The notes beneath the pieces are model-generated. The model was not told the DNA's origin. It searched no databases and saw nothing but the letters and a program-made list of their open reading frames with translations. From contig CAOLHI010003131.1 of assembly GCA_948474755.1 (NCBI GenBank), forward strand, positions 1 to 64,000: 64,000 nt of DNA, written 5' to 3'. The position numbers and the translations under genes are program-made. Within the stretch, counting starts at the first letter, position 1. Each line of letters starts with the position of its first letter. This document shows positions 46,946 to 57,562 of the stretch, piece after piece. The stretch comes from Ctenosaura bakeri. Taxonomy: Eukaryota > Chordata > Lepidosauria > Squamata > Iguanidae.

Positions 46946-49077
46946 ATGCAAAGCAGGGAGCCCACGCAGGGGAGTGACTGCAGCGTGGAGGATGAAGGGT
47001 TTGCTTTGAGGCGACAGCCCTTATGGGGCAGAGGGTTGGCCTGGCGTCACACGGAGATTAAAAATCTTGTGGACATTTGGGGGAACGGAGATTCCAGAGG
47101 GACCTCCAGACCTATAGAAACGTTGAGATTTTCGAGGAAATTGCCAGAGAAATGAATAAGAGAGGGCATAGGCGGACTGCGGAGGAGTGCAGGACGAAGA
47201 CCAAAAGACTGCGTGCAGCCTACCGTGAGGCTGTGGCAGCGAATAAAAGGACGGGAGCAGCCAGAGTTGAATGTCCGTACTTTGAAGAACTCTCCAGGAT
47301 TTTGGGGGGGGGGACGCGAGAGCCGACCCACCAAGAGTCATAGAGAGCTTGCAGGTCGCCATGGATGGCGAGCAATCAGCGATTGATAACGTGGCAGCAG
47401 AAGGTATGTTGGGCAGGGAATCGTGAATTTTTTCCCATCCCCCTTATGAGTATTTTGTGCTCATACATATTTTTTGCCTTTTGTAGGGCTGGACCAACTG
47501 ATGAGCCAGGAACTATTTGATCAGACCTCCCAGGGCTCTTATGATGGCGACACATCAGGTGAGGCTGCTTGGCTTTCTCCTGCATGAAATTTGGATTTAC
47601 AGCCCAATACCCCTTTTAAAAAAAAAAGGCAACTTAGGAAAACGGCCATACCTAAATTCCAGGTGGGTGAGGGCCAGAGATCAGGCATCAGATGCCAGGG
47701 GGGTGCATTACATGCATGGCCCTAACAGTCCACCACGCGTGTTGCACCTTTATAATGCTTTCCTTTTGCAGCAAAAGGGGCGGCATTTCAACTTCCCTTG
47801 CACCTTTTCACTCTCTTGGGTCCCTCAAGGCCATCGACGTTACTGTTTTCCCTTCTTTCATAGCAGGAGTGTGGAAATTCCAGCCAGATAAAGTTTATGG
47901 CACTTCCTTGAAAATGTATTGTCCCTGGGCAAGCATTTTGAGCCTCCTGGTGCAAGGGCTAACTATTCCATTTTACCTCCAAGCAGGGATCAAGGACAGC
48001 TGCCCCACACCAATGCAGGTGGAAACCCCTGCACCGGGGAGTACTAGCACCACAGCTGCTGGTGAGTTAAGGTGTCCTGCACCCAAAATATTGCTGCTGG
48101 ATCTTTCTATTGCATTGCGATAACCGTGGTATGATTTGTCACCACAGGTTTGGAGATTCAGAGCATGGCTTAACGCAGCGGCCTTGATATGCCCATTGTA
48201 CTTTTCGAGCCTTCATGGCAGGGGCAACTTCAGCACGCTGTGCCCTTCACAGTTAAAGTCTCTGTGCAACCATTAGTGCAATGCCCAGAAAATAGCATTT
48301 CCCATACAGCCTGTTGTTGGACTGCCATTTTACGTTACTTGGCAACCTTCCTGTTGGAGGCTGAAATCTGACATGATGCAAGGTACAGCAGTGTGATAAC
48401 TGCTTGGTCTTTTTAATATCTTTCTACAGTTTTGTGAGTACCTTGACTTTACAAATGGCTGTCTACTCACCCCTTGCCCATACATGGCGTCTCTGAACTC
48501 TGAAAAATGTACATGGCCAGGCCATGTTTTTTGACTTTTCCTTTTTATTCCAAACAGATGACTGCCGCAGTACTACTCCGGACAGAGAAAGCGAGATGCC
48601 CATTGAAAGAATGTCCCCCCTGTCACGCCTAAGGATGAGCAGGAACAGAACCGCGGCGGGTGCCCGAGACAAGGTGCTATCATGCGCAAGAGAAACCTTA
48701 GACTTCATGCGCGAACAGGAGGAAATGAACAGGCAACAGCTCGCCATGGATCGTGAACAGGTGTCTCAAGATAACGCGAGGGCAGAGGATGAGCGGCAGG
48801 AGAAATCTCCCTTCTAAGGGTTTGCGCCAATGCAATGTCAAATATTTCAACTGTGATTTCGGGCATGGCCGGAAGAAGCCAATCACCGGCTGGCTCTTCC
48901 CTGTCCCAAGTGCAAACTTTTGGGGCCGACAGCGAAAACGTCCCAGGGAGTAGCACAGCGGTGGTTCCCAATCAGCAGCAGGAGGGAGGGAAGGGCAAGG
49001 CAGCAAGGGTCAGAAAACCACGTCAAATTTATAGCTCTTCAGCATTTCGTGGGCCCTGGTGCAGGAAAGATATTTGA
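46946..49077 (+). pseudogene. Harbinger accessory gene 1: Myb/SANT-like protein, four exons
   Basis: Exon 1 (46946-47403) encodes LAWRHTEIKNLVDIWG, then YRNVEIFEEIAREMNKRG, RTAEECRTKTKRLRAAY and CPYFEELSRIL, a complete Myb/SANT (trihelix, Myb_DNA-bind_4-like) domain. Exons 2 (47487-47558), 3 (47987-48061) and 4 (from 48558) have clean GT/AG borders, and all junctions fall in the same codon phase. This supports the model strongly. Exon 4 encodes a glutamine/glutamate-rich coiled coil (FMREQEEMNRQQLAMDREQ) followed, after a shift, by AMSNISTVISGM. Three one-base losses are visible: in the G run near 47078, in the G10 run at 47304-47313, and near 48800. The likely role is DNA binding at element ends and transposase recruitment. 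Confidence 0.8.
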
Positions 49078-49375
49078 GTATTTGCTTTTCTTTCCCAAGC
49101 AGGGCAATTGTATCTTTGGTTATTCATGGGACATGTTTTTAATGTAGTTTGTTTCTTCAACCAGATTTTTATATGCGCGTTTTTAAAAAAGTTAAATAAA
49201 GTTAGAGCCCAGTTTCTAAAAAAAGATTCAATATTTATTTGTTATTACAGTTTTGGTTGAATGCCTATTAAAGAACAGTAGAGGTCAATACTGTGAAGGT
49301 GCTGCTTGAAACAACATACTCCTTACTGTGTGCGGGGGGGGAAATCAAAAAAGGTGGGGGATAACACAGTGACAG

Positions 49376-51655
49376 CTAATCGCAGTTGCCAGCAATCATA
49401 TTGGCGATAGCGTCCCTTACCAATTCCCCTTCATGGATCCTCCTTGCAGAGTCATGAGGACGGCAATCCCTGTTGGTGCGTGTCAGAGTCAAGGGGGCTG
49501 GTTTCTCTAGCACGGGGTGGAGAAGGTGTCCTTTGCTCTCACAAATGTTGTGTAGGACCACACAAGCAGACACCACGGGGAATAGTTCTTTTCCGAGACT
49601 GTCAAAGGGGCCAGAGACACCCCCATCTGGCCTTAAGCCTGCCAAAAGCACGCTCAACCACATTCCTGCAGTGGTTGAACACCCATTGTACGCAATCTTC
49701 TTAAGGGTGAGATCTCCTCCGTAAGGCTTCATTAGCCATCTCGAAAGTGGGTATGCAGCGTCCCCCAGGATCACCGGGCCTATGCTGACACTGCCGATGG
49801 TTATGGTCGGGTTTCCGGGCACAAACTTTCCACCCTCCATGGCATGCCAGAGGGATGAGTCCCGGAAAACGAAGGCATCGTGCGTTCTTCCAGTGTAGTC
49901 AAGCACAATGTCCACAAACTTCCCCGAATGATCCACTGTTCCCTGGAGGAGAATGGAGAAGGCGCTCTTCCTGTTCACAAATTCTTCTCCCCGCCCCTTT
50001 GGTGGTCTTACTTTTATGTGCGTTCCATCCACAGCTCCAACGCACTGAGGGAAACCCATCTGGCGGAAACCATCCATTATCTGTAAATGTAGAAGGGCAA
50101 GAAAAAAAGTAGTCAAAATTTTGCAGCATTGCGAGCAAAAGTTTGGTTGTGGTGCATGCGCATACATCCCCTGGCACCTGCTTGCCTTTCCAGGATTTCA
50201 GGGCAGAGACCACAACTCCATTGCTTGGCCCATTTACGGCATGGGTACCGAATAAAAAAACTTGCACGGTTCCCATGGGAGAATGAAATAATGCTGGTTG
50301 AAAACAAGAGGCAAGCCTCGCAGAGTGTACCTGGTGGCCTTCGGCAGAAATGTCTTATTGTTGGAGGGGGCAAAGTGACCTGCAGCCTTCTGTTCAGCCC
50401 CAGGGGCCCTGATGGCCGAGATGGCATAAACTGGATTTTAAGGAAAGGGATACCCGGTGGTCATCCTGACAAACCCGGGATGAAACCCTTCCTACTCTGC
50501 CACACACACTAATCAGCAGAAAAGTGCTCTGCAGGCTTCTGTTTTGGGACAGTGCTGCTTCAGGGGCCCTGCTGGGCGAGATCCCAACGAACTGGATTAT
50601 AAGCAAAGGGATACACAGCGGGCATCCAAACAAACCCCTGCTTAACCCCTTCCAACTCTGACGCACACACTAATCATCTGAAAAGTGCCATGCAGCCTTC
50701 TGCCAAGAGACAGTGCCACCTCGGTGGCCCTACTGGCTGGGATGCCATACCAAAAAGGGTTTCCCTGGGCCATCCAGACCGCCTCGCCGCTGAAATGTCC
50801 CCAACCCTGCAGCTCCAACCTCACAGCCCGCACTGTCTCCACGGGTTGTTGTTCTCAGATTGTATTTTTTAAGGGGCACTTTCTGCTGGCAGGCCTTAAT
50901 TAGAGGAATCCGGATACTGGGAACCCACTGGCCATCCATGCCAACCCTGCTGCACTCTCTTTGCGGTGGCAATTTGCTTTGCAACTCTGCTGTCTTGGCG
51001 CCAGTTCCTTCAAGACGCAACTTCTTTTCCCAGGGAAGTCAACCCCCCCTCCCATTTCAGCCCACTGGGTTTGGGAATTAGCGTACCTACCCTCCGGTAG
51101 TCTCCTAGGCACACAGTGGACGCCAGAAGCACATGCTCGATCGCAAGGCACACTTCGATCACGATTACAGACACCGTGGACACACCCAAGCCAAAAGTGT
51201 TCGCTGTCTTGCGGTATATCAGAGGCGATGTAAGCCACCACACAGTGATGGCCACCCTCTCCTCCACTGAAATCACTTGCCTCATCTCTGTGGTTCTTCT
51301 TTCAAGGTAGGGACGCAGGCGCCCCGCGATTTCAAAGAGGGTGGCTTTGGTCATCCTGGAAGTGATATAGCCACTGGTTGTCATCCCATTTCTCCAGTAC
51401 CTCCTCGGACCACCACATCCGCCGGATCCTCTCCCTAACCCACCACCTTTTGGGGCACGGGACTTCGCACAGAGAGGTGCCAGAAGTGGGAAATACAACC
51501 TCGAGCGTCTCACGGCATCGCGACGGTTCCTGGCAGCCTGCACCTCCCGCTCCATCTTCGGGCCAGCAACTTTCCAGTGCTACTAACAAGGCTGAAATGA
51601 CAGTCATTAACGGGGCAAGGACCCCAGCAATGATCGTCACCAGCTCGTTCTCCAT
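49376..51655 (-). pseudogene. Harbinger transposase (DDE_Tnp_4 type), two exons, frame-shifted
   Basis: Exon 1 (51655-51091) starts MENELVTIIAGVLAP and contains the N-terminal helical region: WWVRERIRRMW, TLFEIAGRLRPYLE, VAITVWWLTS, TANTFGLGVSTVS. A donor GTAGGT begins a 1010-bp intron, and the acceptor ACATTTACAG precedes exon 2 (50080-49376). Exon 2 has the DDE nuclease: GAVDGTHI (first Asp), ILGDAAYPLSRW (second Asp) and SACVVLHNICES. The enzyme would excise and insert the element. Lesions: a one-base shift near 51356 in exon 1, and two opposite shifts bracketing about 49593-49683. The third acidic residue (codon 49653-49655) lies inside that shifted part. HARBI1 is the domesticated vertebrate relative. 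This copy clearly sits inside a transposon. Confidence 0.92.
50370..50860. repeat. Tandem repeat inside the transposase intron, about 155-bp period
   Basis: Three diverged copies start near 50373, 50524 and 50683 with AAAGTG...CTGCAG/GCAGCCTTCTG. Each contains GGGCC/GTGGCCCT...GGGATGGCAT-like and CACACACTAATCA-type segments. The period is 150-160 bases. The function is unknown. Confidence 0.6.
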
Positions 51656-52005
51656 ACACGAAACAGCAGAAAGCAAGCGGACAGAAAGAGGTGGAAAAAG
51701 TTTCCACGGCGGTTCAAAAGGCAAGGGGGAGGGCGAGGGGGCGGGTTCGTGGGAGGATGTGAGGGAACGCGCGTGTGTACTGACGTCATTGATGACGCTC
51801 CAAATGTTTCTTTTAAAAATAGGGCACAGCCAATCAAATGCTAGGCAGGGCGGGGAAAGGACACCTTCGGGAGTGGCAATGGTAATATTGTGTGAATGCT
51901 TTGATGCTTCCTAAGCCTCATCCCTAGGGAGCCATGAGAACGCTACTAAAAGTTCGGTACGTGTTAGTGAGGATTAAAAGGGAAAAACCCGCCTGGATCG
52001 CGGCG
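51656..52005. other. Harbinger right subterminal region
   Basis: This GC-rich stretch upstream of the transposase ATG includes ACTGACGTCATTGATGACGC near 51779, which contains TGACGTCA, a consensus CRE-type site. It probably contains the transposase promoter. This is inferred from position and the motif. Confidence 0.5.
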
Positions 52006-52035
52006 GGAAGATTTCTGCACCCCGTGAAAAGGGCC
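52006..52035 (-). repeat. Harbinger right terminal inverted repeat
   Basis: GGAAGATTT...CCCCGTGAAAAGGGCC mirrors the left end. The TAT at 52036-52038 is the second copy of the target duplication. Confidence 0.92.
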
Positions 52036-52038
52036 TAT

Positions 52039-52401
52039 GCCTTCAGGATAAGATTACAAACCATGGTCCCATGTCCCCCTTACCTAGTCAGAATTTTGAA
52101 AGGCCAAATTATTTTGTTGCAAAATGCTACTAGTTCTCCCATACCTTTGAGGCATGCCATTGATCATTTTGTTGTGTTTTTTGGGCATCCCCCATTCACC
52201 ATTTTGAGGCCTTGAGATGCCTTCCTTTGGCCTTTCTTCAAACCAGAAAGTAATTGGACTTCCTGTTTTCAAAAACTGCTAATATAGGCTGAAATCCTTT
52301 AGATGCCTAAAAAAAAAGTAACATGGAACAAAATGTCCCCAAACATGGCAAAATGGCCAGTAGTGCCCATAGAGGGTTCTAAGAACTATTGAAAAAAGAA
52401 A
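52039..52401. other. Intergenic DNA, nothing recognised
   Basis: It is rich in AAAATGGC-like words but has no recognised family. Confidence 0.4.
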
Positions 52402-52604
52402 TACCGTATATGTTCATGTATACATTTAAAATTTTTAATCAGAACATTGACCCAAAAGACCTGGGTCAACTTATCCACTTTCCCTTCTCCATGGAATTAC
52501 TCTTAACTTATCCATGGGTCATATCAAAATTCACAATTTTGGCCCCCAAACCTGCCCTTGACTTATACATGAGGTTGACTTATACACAAGTATATACATT
52601 TTTT
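52402..52604. mobile_element. Short inverted-repeat element (CGTATATAC termini)
   Basis: The left end ACCGTATATGTTCATGTATA and the right end CTTATACACAAGTATATAC are inverted. The interior has further pairs (GGGTCAACTTATCC / CTTATACATGAGGTTGACTT). A widespread vertebrate repeat with 'CGTATATACTCGTGTATAAG' ends is remembered. The superfamily is not assigned. Confidence 0.6.
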
Positions 52605-52605
52605 C

Positions 52606-54154
52606 AGTTCCGCTCCCACAATTTTCAGGGGAATAGGGGTGATAATAGGGGTACAGCCCTCCAGGTTCCAAAGAAAGTAATGTTGCTTCCGGTACCTGCC
52701 ACTCACCCACCCACCAAGTTCCTATACCACTCCCTTGGAGAACTCTGTGACAGCATTCCCCTAGTTAAAGAAAAGGATGTGGAAGTATGCAGCTAACTTT
52801 TTCTTTAATAATGTACTATTGAATTATTGTACGTGTATGCAACTCAGTAAACATTAGATGGAAGAAATAATGTGGTTTAAAAATCTCAGCACTAAGCAAA
52901 ATTAAATCCAAATGTTTCAAAAGGGTATATCTATACATATTATTTAAACCAACATATCAACCTTACTGTGCCTTTTGAAAATAGTGTGGTTTGTACACAA
53001 TTTTCAGGTGTGCATATCCAAAATATATGAATGTCATATGGAATTTTGATTGAAAAATTGTATTTCAAAATTTCTAGATGTTTAAGTTTTGAACAATAAC
53101 TTTGTTTTGATTTGCAAGTTATTTTGAACATATATAATTAGGTAAACTCACAATGATATTTAAGTCTAACTCATTTTCAATGAATGGTCAGGCCTCAAGG
53201 CAAAACTGAAAAGAGTAGAACCAATCAATTCTCTCCCCAGTTCTTCCCATCTCCTCTTCCCTCCCTCTTGCACTCTCTCTTTCTCTCTCATATACACATA
53301 CCCACACATCCCCCTTCTCTCTCTCTCCTTTTCTTTCCCATTCATGCTTTCTCTCACTCATCTTTCCCAGCTTCCATCACTTCCCTGGCCCTACTCTCTG
53401 TAGTAATTAGGGGTGTAATTCTCCATTAAGTTTCTTGAAGAAAGCAGTGAGTAACTTGCTATGTGAAAGTCTTTTAAAATCACACTTTTTAAAGGCTATT
53501 TGCAATTTGCCATTTATTCCATGCAAACTTTGCACGTAGTTGCTTTGCCCAGAAAACAGCATATTCTACATACTTTAAAAAAAAATTGAAAAACAAGTTT
53601 TTTGAGCTTTGAGAGCCCTGAGGAGAAGAATCCTGGACTGACAAGAACCTGTGCAGTTTGGTAAAAAAAAAAGGGGGGGAAGATTTATACGATCTGAAGA
53701 GAAACCAGAGTATGTGCAGTTTGGGATTTACTATGTGCAAATTTCACATCTGATTTTGTTCAAAAAAACAACATTTTGTGCATTGGAAATATTATCTCTT
53801 GGTGAAATACAGGAAACAATGTGGGAAATTCATTTGTGTGCCCGGGGCAGGTGGTGCAGGGTAATTAAAACACTGACACAAGTCTTGAGAGAAAAGAGGC
53901 CACAATTTAATTGGCTACACTTGCTAGAGGCTGTCATATGCATGGACCTGGATCTGGGCATCAATCACCCCAGCTGTTGACCAAGGAACTGATATTCTGG
54001 CACACCGCCAGACCTGCAGGGGAGACAGGATTGGTCAGATGGCAGCCAAAGTTTCCAGTATGGCTTACGTGCCACCCCAGGGGGGCGTTGGACAGCCATG
54101 CTTGCCTAATAGGAGGATGGCAAGACCACCAAGTTTCAGAAACTGGAAAAAAAA
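52606..54154. other. Intergenic DNA with a CT-rich tract
   Basis: A pyrimidine-rich tract lies at about 53228-53395 (CTCTTCCCTCCC, TCTCTCTCTCTCC). It produces long frames with biased composition on both strands. No gene is supported. Confidence 0.45.
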
Positions 54155-54177
54155 TATCGTATATACTTGTGTATAAG
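54155..54177 (+). repeat. End fragment of the CGTATATAC-type element
   Basis: TATCGTATATACTTGTGTAT is followed by AAG and is nearly the same as an end of the 52402 element. The rest of the element is absent. Confidence 0.5.
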
Positions 54178-56749
54178 TTTGGGGGCCCAACCTCTCAACC
54201 AACAAGAGGACTTCCAGACTGCCCCTCTGCTGGGGGTCCCCAAGAAACCCATCCCTGATCCTAGAACCATGCAACTGCCTAACAAGTTGTGACAGTTGAA
54301 CAGCATATTATAAACCAGCAGTAGCAACACTTAAAGAAAACATGGTGGAACCAGCCACTGTACAAAATTCACACCAAGTGCAATGAGACTAAGAATGCCA
54401 AACCAAAAACAAAGTGGGGGGGAGAGAAGGGCAAGTGACGTTCAGCAATGAACTGGCTGGGAACTGGAAGTAAATAAATACCCCCACACCCAACCAGAGG
54501 GAAAACCACTCAACAGGCAGCCCTGGCTGGATCCTGGCTCCCTCAGCCAATTAATTTGAACCAGAGGTTCAAACTCATTGGCTGTTGGAGCCTCACAAGA
54601 GGCTGCAAAAGCGTGTAATGCCTCCTAGAAAGGTCACCATGGTGGACTTGCTGCCTGGATGCCATCTGCCCTGAGATGCAACTTTTTCTAACAGGTAAGT
54701 CTGGCAGCTGCCTTCTCCTCAGCAAATAATGTTTGTATTGCCATACTATATTGCCATGGCATATTACATTGAAATACTGCACAGGATTTGAACCAGTTAC
54801 CAGGGGGAAGATCTATGTGAGAAAAGCTGCCTGATGTCCCCACTGAGAGATTTTTATCTGCCCTGCTGCCAATTTTCTTGCTAGGAGGTTGTGTATTTTC
54901 AGGTAGGACTTGCTTTTTGTTCCCCTGCTCAAGTTGATATATGGACACCCACCACTACTAAGACTGTAAACTGTAAGCACCTTGGAGACCTAAATCTGTT
55001 AATTCAACCAAACCAGTCCATAAATCAATCATTGTAGTGTTGCAAGAATTTCCTGAGTTGTAAAGTTTTAAAGACTGGCTTACGTAGTGCCATCTTGTGT
55101 CTGTCTGAACAAGGTTTGGTCTCGCCACCATATTTCTTTATAGGATATGTGACTATAAAATCACAGCCACTGATAGTGAAATTCATGGTAAGTAACCACA
55201 GGGTAGTACCAAACATAATTGCAAAGACACAGGACAGAGGGACCAAGAAAATTAGGGAAGTCACATATTCTGAAAGATATGATGTGAAAATTAGATGCAT
55301 TCTTTGTCACTGGTGATTTAAGTGATATCAACTGGCCCACAGTGCTTCTTTCCAGCTTTGGCTCATATGTCAATTCTGTCCATTCTTGCACAGGGATTAT
55401 CTTAGGTCCAGGAACTGTTGACTTCAAAGCTGTGTTCTTGGAACAAATACTATGTGAGACTGCCTTTAAGGCAGCATATAACACATATAACATACCAGCA
55501 GCATATAACACATTTGACAAAGGGACTCCACTAGCTGCTCTAAACAACTTAACACCTTGTTATCTGTCATACCAACTTCTTTATTGACCCATTTGGCCCT
55601 CAAGGTTGTTTGGGCAATGTTAACATTCACTCTGCAGGTCCAGCCTCAAAGGATTGAACAACAAGGTTTTCAGTGTGGTGGTATCCACCATGAGCAATAT
55701 TAATTCTCTATAAATCTCTTTCATATAAGGCATTTTCAGGGTTTTTTTTAACTTTTAGACAGAAGTGTCAACAGGTATTTTTGCAAAGTTTTCTTTAAAA
55801 GGGTAGAGGTAAGGGACAGAGACGGCAATCTGAAAGTGAGGAATGGAATGGATTTTCCTGAAAGAGCCATGGGAGGTCAAACTGTGAATAGTCATACTCC
55901 ATACTACAATATTTTATTACAGATTCTATTCTGCCTTTATGGTTTCTGTGTGTTTTTAAAGAGAGTTTCAATGTTGTATATTGCTTTGTATAAAATATCT
56001 TTTTTAAAAAAAATAGCCTGCCTTGCTCTTTTCAAGTACTGGAAATAACTATGATATGCCTCCCTAAGTATCTATTTTCCAAGGTTTCTACTTGGCCTTC
56101 CTACATACAACTCAATGCATATTTTTATCTATGTGTTTTACATTTCTATTATGTCCTCATTATAAGATATTAGTAAAAAACGGGTACTGTAAATGTATAT
56201 AGTGACATCGTGATTTTTTTTATCACAATGTCACTCAACCCCATTTTAATGCTTCTTAAGGTTTTAGGTCTGATTGCAGCAGTGAGGAATCTACGACAAC
56301 TATAAAAAAAAAAATTCTTGAGCAGTGAGAGTCAATTTAGAGCCCTCCAAATGGTACAGAGAGTTTAGATTACTTTTCTCAATGCATCAGGTGGTGGTTA
56401 TCGAAACTGCCATTCATCTGCCATTTGACACAGTACCAAAAAGAACCTAAATAATCCTCTAGCACTAAAATGATGCTTCACCCTCCATTGTTTTCTTTAT
56501 CAATAATTTCACCAGTCATTGATACACAAGGAAATCTGTCCTGCTATCCCAAGATACACACCTCTATCTATCCATCTATCTATCTGTCTATCTAAAAAAA
56601 AGGAGTTGTGACTGGGCCTGCTTCTTCTCCTCACATACTGGTATGGCAGCTTCTTTAGTCAGCTAAAGTGCCCTGTCACTTCATTCAGCTCTGCCTTCTC
56701 CTTTAAAACACCACCTTCAGGTAAGAAGGGTAAAATTTTCGGTTGTTAT
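54178..56749. other. Intergenic DNA, no supported gene
   Basis: The frames (up to 128 codons, minus strand, 55161-55547) have no domain. A (TCTA)n microsatellite lies at about 56563-56594. Confidence 0.42.
56563..56594. repeat. (TCTA)n microsatellite
   Basis: About eight units of CTAT/TCTA with one interruption each of CCAT and GTCT. Confidence 0.85.
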
Positions 56750-56975
56750 TTAGAATTGCAATAGTAGTTACATTTCTATACCACTTACCAGTGCTAAGCA
56801 CCCCCTAAGCGGTTTACAATGTTGTAAGCTAATTGCCCCCAACAAGCTGGCTACTCATTTTACTGACCTGTGGAAGGATGGAAGGCTGAGTAAACCTGGT
56901 GCCCTGCAGGATCAAACTCACAACATTGTGTCTGCAGTACCGGCCATCTATGGTAGCATGGTTCTGCTTGGTTAT
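56750..56975 (-). repeat. tRNA-derived SINE (type C), minus strand
   Basis: The plus strand carries CCCCCTAAGCGGTTTACAAT, TTGCCCCCAACAAGCTGG and CATTTTACTGACCTGTGG. It continues with GAAGGATGGAAGGCTGAGTA and ends near a tRNA-like head (CTGCAGTACCGGCC). This is a well-known squamate SINE layout read from its tail. It differs from types A and B. Confidence 0.7.
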
Positions 56976-56997
56976 AACTACTTGAAAATCATTCAGG

Positions 56998-57558
56998 TGA
57001 GTCAATTTTTTATTTTTATTTTTTAAAAAATGTACTATCATCTTTATTAAAATAACAACCACATTAAAGTATTGGTTTTCATGCATATGTCCATGCTTAA
57101 ACCAATCTTCAGAATGAGTTTAGACAGTCTCCTTATATCTTTTCATCAGCATTAAGGTACAGGTCTCACACAGTCCTTTGGCTACCCTTTTGCCTGAAGG
57201 TTCAACCCCCAAATCTATAAGTTCTAAACACAAATTCCAACCAGATTCAAAAGTGTGTTGATTTCTCTTCTATCCCACTTTCTAGGCTTCCTCTGAGAAA
57301 ACACACCCTCTCACTCACCTTTCCCTCCAGTTGACTGAGAAGCTCCCTGGCTGAAGGACTGAGTCATAGCTCTTCCTCCCTGAAGTCTGACAAATCCAAT
57401 TCAGAATGCCTTCTATATATACATTCCCCTCTCAAGCTACCAAAACCTCCTTCACATTAATGGGCTAGGTTTCTTTCTAGAGTGGCTACTCTGATTGCCT
57501 GGCAACATGTGCTGGGCAGCTTTAGCACCCAGGATGGTCACTCCCCCAGACTTCATCA
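56998..57558 (-). mobile_element. Solo LTR, 561 bp, target duplication CAGG, minus strand
   Basis: On the minus strand the unit runs from TGATGAAGTCTGGGGG to AAAAATTGACTCA, with CAGG on both sides (56994-56997 and 57559-57562). A TATA box (GTATATATAG, about 57412-57421) and AATAAA (57043-57048) lie in the order expected for U3-R-U5 on the minus strand, with the poly-A signal 45 bases before the end. A 4-bp duplication fits Gypsy-like or class I retroviral LTRs. There is no internal region. Confidence 0.68.
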
Positions 57559-57562
57559 CAGG

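Larger units (their letters stand above)
44078..52035. mobile_element. PIF/Harbinger DNA transposon, complete, 7958 bp, three genes
   Basis: The left end GGCCCTTTTCTCATGGGG and the right end (CCCCGTGAAAAGGGCC on the plus strand) are inverted repeats of about 30 bp. TAT flanks both sides (44075-44077 and 52036-52038). Inside are a minus-strand transposase (51655-49376, two exons), a plus-strand Myb/SANT-like gene (46946 to about 49077, four exons) and a minus-strand second Myb/SANT-like gene (46720 to about 46260). Harbinger elements move by cut-and-paste, with the Myb-like partner aiding transposase. GC content and CpG density are far above the flanks. Frame shifts in all three genes indicate that this copy is inactive. 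Confidence 0.93.

Noticed and set aside
49376..51655. Host HARBI1 gene
   Set aside because: The gene lies between terminal inverted repeats with a TAT duplication and next to Myb-like partner genes, so it belongs to a transposon. It is also frame-shifted.
53166..53429. Arg/Glu-rich and Ser/Pro-rich frames as proteins
   Set aside because: They are read from a CT-rich simple tract and have biased composition.
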